The notes beneath the pieces are model-generated. The model was not told the origin of the DNA, did no database searches, and worked only from the letters and a program-made list of their open reading frames with translations. Positions 53,813 to 63,428 of a stretch of DNA of 64,000 nt are shown here, piece after piece. The position numbers and the translations under genes are program-made. Each line of letters begins with the position of its first letter. Position 1 is the stretch's first letter. The stretch comes from Calothrix parasitica NIES-267 (lineage in GTDB: Bacteria; Cyanobacteriota; Cyanobacteriia; Cyanobacteriales; Nostocaceae), in contig NZ_AP018227.1 of NCBI RefSeq assembly GCF_002368095.1, forward strand, positions 6,960,123 through 7,024,122. The letters are read 5' to 3'.

Positions 53813-55393
53813 ATGAAGTTCGATAATTTGAATTTATATTTCGATTCTGGTATTCCAATTGTTTGTATTAATGCTCCTTTACCAGAACGAATAAATGTAT
53901 TAGAGGAAATTTACATTGAATGCGCTCAAATACGAAATATTCCCCTTTATGTATGGAATGCTGGTTGGGGATGCTTCAAGAAAGTAAAATATAATTCGCA
54001 TTCAATTAGGAGTTTTATTAATCCACAATCTAAATATAGTGATATTTTTACTAGTTTTGATTATTTATTAAATAATGAGAATAATGGTATTTTTATATTT
54101 GAAAATCTATCATCGTTAATCAGCATAGATTCTCCACAAATGGTTTCATATTTAATCAATATTTACTTTGAGTTTAAAAATAGTAATAAATTAAAGTATT
54201 TAGTTATTTTATCAACTGATGATGTAGAATTACCAGAAGCTTTAAGCCAATTGATTCCAAGTATTTATTATCCATTACCTGGTAACGAAGAAATTACTAA
54301 TTTGATAGAAACATTCTTATGTGATTTACCAGAAAAATTAAATAAAGAAGTATTACTAAGTGCTTGTGCTGGTTTAACAAAAGAGGAAATACGTAATGGG
54401 TTAAATATCGCACTTAATTCCTGTTCTCAATTGAGTTATGACATTTTCGTTCAACAACTGCTTGAGTATAAAATCAATCGCTTTCGCTCTTTCAATTTAA
54501 ATTTTATTGCTAAACCCAGCATTCCTGATTTCGGTGGTTTGGACTTACTTAAAAAGTATATAGAAAATGTCAAATACGATTTTTTACCTCAAGCACGAGA
54601 TGCGAATATTCCACTTCCTAAAGGTTGTTTGCTAGTGGGACCACCAGGAACAGGTAAGACTCTATCAGCTAATGTCATAGCCAAAATACTAGGTTTCCCT
54701 TTAATAAGTGTAGATACAGCTCTCATAATCAACGATGGTGCAATTTATCTTAAACGTTTGCTAGAAAGGGTAGAAGCTTGCGCTCCTGTTGTGATGTATT
54801 TTGATGAATTTGATAAACTTTTTGCTGCATCAAAATCTACGGGTGAAGATATTAGTTCTCGCCAAATTTTAGGTACTTTATTAACTTGGTTGCAGGATAA
54901 AACAAGCGCAGTGTTTGTAGTTGCAACCCTTAACCGATTAGATGCATTACCACCAGAATTAACTAGGGTAGGAAGATTTGATGAAATATTTTATGTGGGA
55001 TTTCCTCAAGCCATTGAGCGCAAAGAAATTTTGATGATGCATCTTTCTAGATTTGATAAACGCTATAAAAATAACGATGTACTTACAGAAAAAGAATGGC
55101 GAATTGTTCTTAATAAAACTGTTAACTGTACTGGTGCGGAGTTAGCGCAAATCGTTCAAAAAGCTGCTCGTGCTAAATTTCACCAAGGTCAAAAGATGGA
55201 GATTGGTTTACATGAACTGTTAGAACAACGAGAAATGATAGTTCCTTTATACGTTCGAGATACCGATAGGATATTGGCGATCGCCAACCGTGCAAAGTAT
55301 ATTACCCAACCCGCATCAAGTCCGGATACATCGGTTTTTGCTCCTGCTATTACTAGCTTTTGGGGGGAAGTAAGCCAGAAAAAAGATTTATAG
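53813..55393 (+). CDS. Ycf46-like AAA+ ATPase
   Basis: This 526-residue protein has a non-catalytic N-terminal half and a C-terminal AAA+ domain. Walker A GPPGTGKT is near residue 278, Walker B YFDEFDK near residue 328, and LTRVGRFDEIFYVGFP carries the arginine finger. The arrangement matches Ycf46-type ATPases of cyanobacteria and plastids, whose cellular paralogue acts in carbon uptake control. In a conjugation cluster it may remodel a secretion or plasmid protein. The ATG directly follows a repeat and has no ribosome site. Confidence 0.75.
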   Translation: MKFDNLNLYFDSGIPIVCINAPLPERINVLEEIYIECAQIRNIPLYVWNAGWGCFKKVKYNSHSIRSFINPQSKYSDIFTSFDYLLNNENNGIFIFENLSSLISIDSPQMVSYLINIYFEFKNSNKLKYLVILSTDDVELPEALSQLIPSIYYPLPGNEEITNLIETFLCDLPEKLNKEVLLSACAGLTKEEIRNGLNIALNSCSQLSYDIFVQQLLEYKINRFRSFNLNFIAKPSIPDFGGLDLLKKYIENVKYDFLPQARDANIPLPKGCLLVGPPGTGKTLSANVIAKILGFPLISVDTALIINDGAIYLKRLLERVEACAPVVMYFDEFDKLFAASKSTGEDISSRQILGTLLTWLQDKTSAVFVVATLNRLDALPPELTRVGRFDEIFYVGFPQAIERKEILMMHLSRFDKRYKNNDVLTEKEWRIVLNKTVNCTGAELAQIVQKAARAKFHQGQKMEIGLHELLEQREMIVPLYVRDTDRILAIANRAKYITQPASSPDTSVFAPAITSFWGEVSQKKDL

Positions 55394-55459
55394 TTGTTAT
55401 GTTTTCTTCCGAAGTTAGGAGTGCAGCCTTATTCGCAATTGACCACATAATTCCACAAT

Positions 55460-55675
55460 ATGCAATCCAACTCTTCGGATGAACCTGATAACCTAGCACT
55501 TGCTTGGTCTAGTTATAATGACAACTTTACAACCGGGATTGACCCCGAAACTGGAAAAAATATTTCGCTGGTCGGTAAATGGTTTAAAAATTATTGGGAT
55601 TACGCCAATAGAACAATGATGAACGTCATAAAAGGGCATCCACCGGAAGAAGACCCAAGACTAACAAGTCAGTAG
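55460..55675 (+). CDS. Small hypothetical protein, 71 residues
   Basis: This 71-residue protein (MQSNSSDEPDNLALAWSSYN, then LVGKWFKNYWDYANRTMMN) is polar, with no known domain. It is the last rightward gene before a convergent leftward gene. Confidence 0.55.
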   Translation: MQSNSSDEPDNLALAWSSYNDNFTTGIDPETGKNISLVGKWFKNYWDYANRTMMNVIKGHPPEEDPRLTSQ

Positions 55676-55776
55676 AATATATAAATATTCCTGTATTGCA
55701 AGCTACATTAGATTACATTTCTAGATAAATTAATTACCAGTTATTAAAAAAGCACTTAGGTATTAAAAATGATGAA

Positions 55777-56610
55777 CTATTTGTTTTGAGAAATAGCCCT
55801 TTCAATTTGTAAATCAATACCAACACTTGCACAAGCTTTTAAAATCGCAGTAGCCAATCTATTACCCTTATTAGCAAAATGCCCCCATATAGATAACCAA
55901 TCTTGGATTGACAAAGCATATACGCTTTTAAACCCATGTTTCGTTATCACTCTGCATTCAGTAATATCCTTCGATAGATTTAAATCAGACAAAATTCTTG
56001 CCTTCTTCGATGAATAATTAACTAACCAAGCAGGGTCATGTTGAACACACCTCAATCCTTCTTGATATTCAATATGATATTCCCCCGAATGTAAGACTAG
56101 AATTTGTATGCTCATATTAGTTTCTATTTCTACAGATAACGGATTAGCTGCTTTCACCCAATAATCACCAGTAAAAAAACAAGGGTTGGGTGTGTTACCA
56201 GACGCAGGCTTGAACTTACATAATGCTTTAATTAAAGAATGCCATTCACGACGAGAAAATAATGTTGGATGTTTATCCAAGTCTCCATTCTTCAATAATG
56301 TAGATAAGTAAATTGCTGCCACACTGAGGGGATAAACTTGAACTTCTACGCCATTATCAATTTGCACGGTCAAAGTCGGATAACCTTGCGATTCAATAAA
56401 TGAGCGGACAATATTTTTTGGCTGACCTACCAAAAGTGCCATTTGCCGGTCACTCATAAACAAACTACCATTAGGTAATTTATAAGCTTTCCAGCATCTA
56501 TCACGGTAATGCCAAGAAGAAATTGATACTCTTGGTAATTGTGCATCCAGATTATGTTGATGAGGTATTGGATTGAAATTTATGTTGTTTTCTTGATTCA
56601 TAACCACCAA
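55777..56610 (-). CDS. Element protein with possible DNA-binding N-terminus, 277 residues
   Basis: This 277-residue protein has a middle with FMSDRQMALLVGQPKNIVRS (helix-turn-helix-like) and VEVQVYPLSVAAIYLSTLLK, a pattern seen in cyanobacterial plasmid proteins of the Bro/AntA style. It is transcribed alone towards the conjugation cluster. A regulatory role is inferred; the family is not recognised. Confidence 0.55.
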   Translation of the reverse strand: MVVMNQENNINFNPIPHQHNLDAQLPRVSISSWHYRDRCWKAYKLPNGSLFMSDRQMALLVGQPKNIVRSFIESQGYPTLTVQIDNGVEVQVYPLSVAAIYLSTLLKNGDLDKHPTLFSRREWHSLIKALCKFKPASGNTPNPCFFTGDYWVKAANPLSVEIETNMSIQILVLHSGEYHIEYQEGLRCVQHDPAWLVNYSSKKARILSDLNLSKDITECRVITKHGFKSVYALSIQDWLSIWGHFANKGNRLATAILKACASVGIDLQIERAISQNK

Positions 56611-57304
56611 ATTACTACTTTTATCAACGGATTAATTGAGTAAAACTTGTTAGCTTTACTGCCGTTTGATATGTTTCTAATAAATGAATGAGATGTCCTC
56701 ATACATCTATAAAAAATAAATATATTTGTCCAATATTTTGATGCTGATTGATGTAATAAACTCATCAATTCTAAAGCCAAAATAGTAAATAGCACCCTAA
56801 AAGCCACTTTTTAAGTAACTTGATTATGATTATTGATGGAGTGAATTAGCATTTCAAATAACGCTAATTTTATAGTAAATTCACGATTTGCTGTTGGTGA
56901 ATTCATACTAGCTCAAAAGTATTTAGGCTTCAAATTGTTACAAGTATTTATTAAATTATACTGAAAAAGGAAAATTGTTTATCTCAAATATGAGATATTT
57001 TACGTACACTATTTATCAGTATTTTTGAATATATATACGTAAAAATATTGCTTTAGCTTAACTTTATAAGACGGATAATTAATTGAATAATTTATAATAG
57101 CAAACAAGAATATAAATAGCCTGAAGATAATTATCAGTAGGGATACATGTGACTCTTGCTACAACTCATCTCCTCAATGAAAGCTTCTTGCTATGAGTAA
57201 TTTATCTTTGATTGTGCTAGTAAATACGAAGTAGTTTTTATAACTGATTGTACTGAATTTTGACAAAGTGAGTAAATTTCAACTCAGATACATTAATTAT
57301 TCGA
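56611..57304. other. Spacer with two inverted repeats
   Basis: No gene is visible. A hairpin ATCTCA-AATA-TGAGAT lies at 56981-56996. The arms ATATTTTACGTA (56995-57006) and TACGTAAAAATAT (57036-57048) could be a regulatory site or terminator for the relaxase gene. Confidence 0.5.
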
Positions 57305-58885
57305 TTAATAGTCTTGTTGTTGATGTTTATATTTTGAAAAATCGGTCGCATTGGGCAAAACTTTTCGTATCCACTTGAATCTTTTCTCCGGCATCATAAC
57401 AACTATATTTGATATATTTTTTAGTAAGGCAGATGGTAATGGTGCATTTTCATCATCGAGAGTAAGATAAAGCGTTCTATGGTTATGAGGTGCATTTCGT
57501 ACCATAATCTTGAGTGCATCTATTGGAGAAGAATTTAGAACTGCTGTTTCTATCAATCCACGATTTGCACCACCGATGCACAAATGAAACCAACCACTTG
57601 AACGTCTGCTACCCGAGCATAAGCTAAATTCTTGTTTGCTATTTTTTAAAGAATATAAATAAGCTCCTGTAGTTCCACCATCTAAATTCCGAGCTATAAA
57701 TACTGCATTACCGTTCGTCGAAGCATATAATAAACCTCGCTGTTGTAGAGCTTTTAAGAGTTTGTGCGGAATAGAATAATTTTGACTCAAGTATCGCTCG
57801 ACTTGTTCAAAGTGCTTAGAGGAAACTTCAGGTGGTACGAATGCACGTAAAGGTGTTTGTCGTACAATACTCAAGGCATGATTGGAAACAGTATTAAGCA
57901 TACCTGTTTCTCCAAATCTGTCGCGCAACCAAATTATCGCGTCATCGAGGTTGCACTTGTTTGTGTCCATCACTAAAGACAATGGATTATCTGAATGCTT
58001 ATATTGCAAAACTCCTAGTTCGTAAGCAACTTCAGATAACGGTATGTCTTGTCTGTACTTGTTTGTTTTAAATAGCTGTAATTCTAAATCCAACTGCTGC
58101 CGTAATTTTTCGCTTGCAGATGCGGTTTGTTTCCATTGAGCGAGTTGTTCAAGAATGTGCTGACGCTCCATTAATTGATGATTAATTATTTCAAATTGTG
58201 GACTCAGTAATTCAATTATCCTTTGCCTGTATAATTCGTTGTCTTCTTGAGCTTGTGGTTGAGGAAGACACTGTTCTAAATCTAGTAATTGGGAATCTTG
58301 ATTTACTGCACTATAGTATTTTTTGACTTTAGTGTAAGTTGCAACACTTCCTTTAACACCACGTACTATTCCTAAATGTTTGACAGCATTAGCAAAATTA
58401 TCTTGTAGCTGATGCATTTTCGCTCTCGTGCCGAACAAAGCTTTACAGTTGAGCTTTCCTCTTTCATCTAACGGTACGAGATAAGCGTGAATATGAGGTG
58501 TCATTTCATCGAGATGTAAGGAAGCTTTGACTATGCGATCGCCCCAAGAATTGTCCAGCCATTTAACAACTGCGTCCACAAAATCATCTAAACGCTTTTT
58601 GTCATAACTTCCACCTTCATATACTGCATTGGGACGGAAATATTCGGCGCTTGCACTCAGCAACATCTCTACTGCCAGAACAGCATCAGAGCGATACTTT
58701 TGGGAACCAATTTTATTTTTAACCTTTGAAACTAAATCAAGATTGTCATAATCTCCGACTACTTCTAAGTTCTTTATCTGAAGATTAGCATTAGGTGTAT
58801 ATACTTCTCTTGTAGTGTGAGCTTCACTGCGAGCTAAAGCTCCCCAAGATTTGATTTTCTGGATTCGACAAATTGAGAAAGCCAT
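57305..58885 (-). CDS. MobV-family relaxase with C-terminal DUF3991/TOPRIM-like region
   Basis: This is a 526-residue protein. Residues about 1-200 are a Mob/Pre domain: N-terminal IQKIKSWGALARSEAHTTRE and the His-rich motif HLDEMTPHIHAYLVPLD at residues 124-140. It would nick oriT and stay linked to the 5' end for transfer. Residues about 330-526 resemble DUF3991 followed by a TOPRIM-like part (SIPHKLLKALQQRGLLYAST, then NSSPIDALKIM). The usual acidic residue before SPIDAL is absent, so primase activity is doubtful. It reads leftward, away from the candidate oriT. Confidence 0.85.
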   Translation of the reverse strand: MAFSICRIQKIKSWGALARSEAHTTREVYTPNANLQIKNLEVVGDYDNLDLVSKVKNKIGSQKYRSDAVLAVEMLLSASAEYFRPNAVYEGGSYDKKRLDDFVDAVVKWLDNSWGDRIVKASLHLDEMTPHIHAYLVPLDERGKLNCKALFGTRAKMHQLQDNFANAVKHLGIVRGVKGSVATYTKVKKYYSAVNQDSQLLDLEQCLPQPQAQEDNELYRQRIIELLSPQFEIINHQLMERQHILEQLAQWKQTASASEKLRQQLDLELQLFKTNKYRQDIPLSEVAYELGVLQYKHSDNPLSLVMDTNKCNLDDAIIWLRDRFGETGMLNTVSNHALSIVRQTPLRAFVPPEVSSKHFEQVERYLSQNYSIPHKLLKALQQRGLLYASTNGNAVFIARNLDGGTTGAYLYSLKNSKQEFSLCSGSRRSSGWFHLCIGGANRGLIETAVLNSSPIDALKIMVRNAPHNHRTLYLTLDDENAPLPSALLKNISNIVVMMPEKRFKWIRKVLPNATDFSKYKHQQQDY

Positions 58886-59809
58886 CTATTTTTATTTAAT
58901 AAAATAATAACTATTGATTTTATTTACTGTTATCGCATTTATTGATAAGTATGCAGAATTGTTGTCCAAAAATATCTAAAAATATCCAAAATATATATCT
59001 TTTTATTTACGTAATTTTCAAATTTAATTAGTAAATTTTTAGTCACTATAATTGTGTATAAAGACTGATAACTTCTATTTTTGCGACTTTTTAAAGTTAA
59101 TATATCAAACACCTTCATATGGTCAAAACTGGTAATTATACAGACACAAAGTTTTAAGATGATGCTCCTAGATATAAGTATAGAAATAAATACAGGAATA
59201 CAACAATTTTTATTGATGTAATATTAACTGTCGCTGCTTTTATACTGATATTTTTAGACACTTTTTGTCTAAGTGTATTATCTGCCTTTAGTTCTATTGC
59301 AGGAATTAGTATTAGTTTGCTAACAAGGTAATTAAGGTTTTTATTGAATTAGTGGGAAATAACGAACATGAGGGAATATTTAAGCTATTAGCTTTGTTAA
59401 TCAGATGTGCTGCGCCGGTAAACCATTATTCGGGAATAAAGAACTACTCGCTACTTTAATTTTTAACGTGATATCTCTTTAATATTTCTCAGTCATCATT
59501 CAAAACAAAGGTGTAGTGTGTTTCACCTTTGTAACTAATAAAAAGCTGGAATATTTTATGCCGTATTTTTAACGGTGTATTTAATATTTTCTCAAATTAC
59601 CACCGAATTTAGTAATTTAAGGCTGTGTTTTATCTTTCAAATCCTTTACCCATAGTATCTAGGCAGGTGTTATGAAGAGTAAATAGTAAAAAGGAATTAT
59701 AAGGAAAATGGAGATGAAAATAACTGAAAAGTCCATAAGTTTGATTAATAATCTACCTTTATTTTCCTTTGCTTTCCTTGAAATTGCCGCATTAAATTAA
59801 TTAAATTTT
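58886..59809. other. Spacer between relaxase and parM with candidate origin of transfer
   Basis: No gene is visible in 920 bases. It separates the divergent relaxase and parM genes and should hold both promoters. The candidate nick hairpin at 59505-59532 is the main structure. Confidence 0.6.
59505..59532 (+). other. Candidate MobV oriT (hairpin with TAGTGTG/TT)
   Basis: The perfect 9-bp arms ACAAAGGTG (59505-59513) and CACCTTTGT (59524-59532) enclose TAGTGTGTTT. The loop matches the pMV158 oriT nick sequence TAGTGTG/TT, which is also inside a hairpin. It lies 620 bases upstream of the MobV gene. This fits the usual link between relaxase and oriT. Confidence 0.65.
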
Positions 59810-60916
59810 ATGAGTAAAAACACTCAGCAAAAAAATAATTCTTCTCCCCTATTAATTCTGGCTTTGGATTTCGGAGGAAGTTCAACCAAAGGTATTTACT
59901 CGACTTCAATGCGGAATCAAACAGCATCCTTAGTAATGGAACCGGAGGTGGTAAAAATTTCAAATGATTCAGTTGCTTCCTCTGTTTTAGGTGCAACCGA
60001 ACCAGAAAATGCTGCATGGGTTAACTATATGGGTGACACTTTCGCTGTGGGATATTTGGCAAAGAGTAAGTATTATGCCAATCAGGGATTACAAGAATTA
60101 AAGTACGAACGTGCGATCGCCAAAACATTAGCTTTCGTTTGGGCAATATCGGAGAAACTTCAGTTAGGTAAAAAATTTCGACTGGCTCTTATTTGTTTAC
60201 TACCACCAGGAGAATTTGAGGATAGAGATAGTTTTCATAAAAATCTTCAAGCAATACTTGCTGGTTTCATAACTCCAACAGGAAAAATCCAGGTTAAACT
60301 GACCGAATTCAAGTGCTTACCTGAAGGTGCGGGAATATATCTTGCCTACCAGAAGAAATTAGGACAGCAAATTAAAACTAAAACCATTGCATTAGTGATG
60401 GTGGGTTATAGGAATGCATCGGTATTAATCAGTGATAAGGGAATAGTTGCACCTGACGGGAAGACCTCCGATTTAGGAATGATTCGATTATTAGAGAAAG
60501 TTGTTGCTAGAACTTCCGGACAAAATGCTTCGCAACTAGCTCCTGCTGTAGTGGCTGCTGGTAGCGATATTTCTACCACTCCTTTAACCAAGTTATTGAA
60601 AAGCACTAGTAATATCAATAAACGCCATGAATTGATGCAAATACAAGCCAGCATAAAGCTTGCTCGGAATGAATATGCAGCAGTACTTACAAGCTGGTTA
60701 GACCAAGTAGTTTCCCATTCAATTGTTTCAGAAATCTTGTTTTGTGGTGGAACTGCTGACTATGTAAGGAGAGAGCTAAATTCTCACTACAGTGGAACAC
60801 CTTGTTTATGGGGAGTAGGAGCAGATATTCCAACACAAGTTGATAGCTTCGGTTTAGGAAGTCGTTTGGCTGATGTTTACAGCGTATTTTTATATTTTTC
60901 ACAACAGGTAAGTTGA
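59810..60916 (+). CDS. ParM/StbA-like actin-fold ATPase
   Basis: This 368-residue actin-like protein has the phosphate-1 motif ALDFGGSSTKG near residue 19 and a late FCGGTADYVRREL segment near residue 310 that corresponds to the adenosine loop. Such proteins form filaments that separate plasmid copies. It overlaps the next gene as TGATG. The presence of this system supports a replicating, plasmid-like state of the element. Confidence 0.8.
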   Translation: MSKNTQQKNNSSPLLILALDFGGSSTKGIYSTSMRNQTASLVMEPEVVKISNDSVASSVLGATEPENAAWVNYMGDTFAVGYLAKSKYYANQGLQELKYERAIAKTLAFVWAISEKLQLGKKFRLALICLLPPGEFEDRDSFHKNLQAILAGFITPTGKIQVKLTEFKCLPEGAGIYLAYQKKLGQQIKTKTIALVMVGYRNASVLISDKGIVAPDGKTSDLGMIRLLEKVVARTSGQNASQLAPAVVAAGSDISTTPLTKLLKSTSNINKRHELMQIQASIKLARNEYAAVLTSWLDQVVSHSIVSEILFCGGTADYVRRELNSHYSGTPCLWGVGADIPTQVDSFGLGSRLADVYSVFLYFSQQVS

Positions 60917-61299
60917 TGTTAAAACAAATAGATTTCCGTTGGCGCTATCAACCGTGTAAACCAATGGATGTCCAATTAATGAGTTATATTCAGTCCAATC
61001 TGATGACTAGTAAAACTCAAATGATGCTTTTAGCAGTGCGCTCATTTTGGCTAACTCACGCTATGGCGAATGATTCCAGTGATGAAAAAGAAGTACAGCG
61101 TATAGCTAGAAGCTGTATACAAGCTCTGAGAAAACAGGCGCAAGAGATTGTTGAATTAGCAGGATTAGAAGACACTCCTCTAAGATTTGTAGCGAAAAAT
61201 TCTTCTTCTTCAAACTCTCACGATAGAGCGTTTCATTCAAATAATAATGATACAGAAAATCATGTTTATGACGATGCGGGTTTGAGTAATTTCATGTAG
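60916..61299 (+). CDS. Small partner of the ParM-like protein (ParR-like by position)
   Basis: From the ATG at 60916 this 127-residue protein begins MLKQIDFRWRYQPCKPMDVQ and has helical DNA-binding-like stretches (KTQMMLLAVRSFWLTHAMAN) with a disordered acidic tail. It follows parM directly, as ParR adaptors do. The sequence itself does not identify it. Confidence 0.55.
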   Translation: MLKQIDFRWRYQPCKPMDVQLMSYIQSNLMTSKTQMMLLAVRSFWLTHAMANDSSDEKEVQRIARSCIQALRKQAQEIVELAGLEDTPLRFVAKNSSSSNSHDRAFHSNNNDTENHVYDDAGLSNFM

Positions 61300-61329
61300 C
61301 AAGATTTTTAATTATGAGGATGCAGATAT

Positions 61330-62331
61330 ATGAGTTATAGAAAAATGAAACGAAAAGGAGGCAGACCAAGAAAAACCACTTTAACTCTTCGAGAAGATAT
61401 GCAGGTTGAAAATAATCCAGAACAATTAAATATGAATAACAATGAATCGCAGACGAATGAAAAGAATTATGATTGGGATAAAGAAATTGATGGCTCGGAA
61501 ATTACTAAAGAAGTTACAGAAACTCCAATCAATGAAGAAGTGAAGGTAGAACCTATTAACAGTAATGATGACAGCGAAGAAAAGCAGCAAGCATCAGCTA
61601 ATGGTTTTGTGAGAGTAAATAAAGAAAATAGCTTCAAAGAACCAACAATTATTCATCTTATTGACGGAGAAAAAGGGGGGTGCGGTAAATCGTTTTTCAG
61701 TAGGACATTTATTGAATACTGTAATTCCATCGCTTACGATATTGCAATTGTCGATGCTGACATCAGCAACAAAGATATAGCTACAATTTATCCGAATGTT
61801 GAAGTTGCTTTTTTCAGCGATGATGAAAAGCTTGCATTTGAAGCAGATAAAATATTTGATTTAGCGTTTGAAAAATCTGTACTTGTTAATTTACCTGCTC
61901 AAGTTTATTCAAATGTTACTAATTGGATACAACGTAATGATTTAGTCAATTTGGGTAGAGATAATTCAATCAAGTTTATTAAATGGTTTGTTTGTATGGG
62001 AGGGGTTGATTCGGTCAATTTCTTTCTTCAATCTTTGAATGATTTTGGAAATGACATTATTCATGTATTTGTGAGAAATCAAGGATTATGCGATGACTGG
62101 GAGTATATAAAAGAAATGCCTGAATTTAAATCAGCTATCGATGATTACAATTTTATAGTTATGGATTTTCCTAAATTTCCGTTTTGGGAGCGTAATATGA
62201 TTGACCGTTTGGGGATAACTTTTGATATGGCGATCGCACACCCCGAACTGAAAGTCATTCCCAAACAACGGGTGAAGAATTTCCTCAAAGTAGCTTATGC
62301 TTCCTTAGCTGCAACGGAGTTGATTCAATGA
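61330..62331 (+). CDS. ParA-like ATPase with long N-terminal extension
   Basis: This 333-residue protein has a basic, polar N-terminal region (about 1-95, starting MSYRKMKRKGGRPRKTTLTL) and a ParA/MinD-type domain. The deviant Walker A KGGCGKS is near residue 115 and IAIVDADISNKDIATIYPNV near residue 139. It resembles conjugative TraL/MobC-type ParA proteins that place the transfer machinery or partition DNA. Four-base overlap couples it to the next gene. Confidence 0.75.
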   Translation: MSYRKMKRKGGRPRKTTLTLREDMQVENNPEQLNMNNNESQTNEKNYDWDKEIDGSEITKEVTETPINEEVKVEPINSNDDSEEKQQASANGFVRVNKENSFKEPTIIHLIDGEKGGCGKSFFSRTFIEYCNSIAYDIAIVDADISNKDIATIYPNVEVAFFSDDEKLAFEADKIFDLAFEKSVLVNLPAQVYSNVTNWIQRNDLVNLGRDNSIKFIKWFVCMGGVDSVNFFLQSLNDFGNDIIHVFVRNQGLCDDWEYIKEMPEFKSAIDDYNFIVMDFPKFPFWERNMIDRLGITFDMAIAHPELKVIPKQRVKNFLKVAYASLAATELIQ

Positions 62332-63047
62332 GTACGGGTGATGCTTCCAAAAGTACAGAAAAAGAAGAACCCAAAACTCCGGATGAGTTGCTTGCTGAAG
62401 CTTTGAAGGGGAAGAGTGAAGATTTTAAGCAGCGAGTAGTTGATTTCGCTTTTAGAAGTGGTTTATCAAAAGATGACCCGTTATTTCTAATAATGGTTGC
62501 TACCGGACAATTAGAAGTAATGTTGGAGGATGCACCCCAAACATTACAGTTGCTATTTGAGACTTGGAATCAAGATTTAGCCAAGAATCTGGAGACTGTA
62601 GAACAAGTTGCTGTTCAAAGACAGAAAGTTGCAATAAATCGAGCAGCGCAAGCTTTGATTCATGAATCTTTGGTTCGTGAAGGTCGAAATATTATCAATT
62701 CTATTTATCCGGCTGCTATTGTATTCTTTCTTATCTTTGGAGCAGGTTTTATAGGTGGAGTAACGATACCACCTTGGATTGTTGGTGTATTGGGAAAGGG
62801 ATATAGCTTGGTGAAATCTAATAATTTAACTTGGGACGAGCTGAACGCTATGAGATGGGCAATGTCGAGTGAGGGAAAATTTGCGAAAGACTTGATTGAT
62901 TGGAATCGCGGTTATGTGGAAAATGGAGAATGCCTCAAAGATGCTCAAAAGTTAGGTGTGACTTTATCGCAATATAACCGCAAAGCCAGGTCAGGATTCT
63001 GTACTATATGGGTAGTTCCACCCTCGAAACGTAAATTAGCTCCTTGA
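62328..63047 (+). CDS. DUF6753-like membrane protein
   Basis: This 239-residue protein has a helical N-terminal half (PDELLAEALKGKSEDFKQRV, LFLIMVATGQLEVMLEDAP) and a membrane segment near residues 128-148 (AAIVFFLIFGAGFIGGVTIP). A C-terminal soluble part follows. This matches cyanobacterial plasmid proteins labelled DUF6753, which lie next to ParA/ParM genes. Function unknown; possibly a membrane anchor for the ParA-like partner. Confidence 0.65.
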   Translation: MSTGDASKSTEKEEPKTPDELLAEALKGKSEDFKQRVVDFAFRSGLSKDDPLFLIMVATGQLEVMLEDAPQTLQLLFETWNQDLAKNLETVEQVAVQRQKVAINRAAQALIHESLVREGRNIINSIYPAAIVFFLIFGAGFIGGVTIPPWIVGVLGKGYSLVKSNNLTWDELNAMRWAMSSEGKFAKDLIDWNRGYVENGECLKDAQKLGVTLSQYNRKARSGFCTIWVVPPSKRKLAP

Positions 63048-63428
63048 ACGCTAACAATTAAGTTTTAAACTCAGACGTAAACTCGTAAACCCGAACGTAA
63101 AACTATAAACTAACTGTCACATACAGGAATCGGAGTTTGATTTGGAGAAAGAATCTTGAACTATAACTTTTGAGATTTATATAGCCGTTTTTAAGTAAAA
63201 CTTCTGAGCGCTTTGAACTTACAAACAATGTGACAGTTTAAAACTTTATTGTTTACAGTTTCTTATTAACCAACAGTTTTACATCCAAACAGTTTACAAC
63301 TTTGTCGTTTCGCTCTTTGTAAATGTCAACGAAATATCAAGGCTTTCGGATGCCTGCCAGTTTACAACTTTATTGTTTGCTTACACTCCTTGAACGCTAA
63401 CAATTAAAATTTAAATCAAATTTTCTAC
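63048..63428. repeat. Iteron region: three 21-bp repeats and a 22-bp direct repeat
   Basis: CAGTTTAMAACTTTRTYGTTT occurs at 63234-63254, 63290-63310 and 63358-63378. CTCCTTGAACGCTAACAATTAA occurs at 63040-63061 and 63386-63407 and frames the cluster. No gene is present. The region follows the partition genes and may be a centromere or replication origin. Confidence 0.7.

Noticed and set aside
63234-63378. 21-bp repeats as a CRISPR array
   Set aside because: Only three copies with unequal gaps (35 and 47 bases) beside partition genes; iterons fit better.
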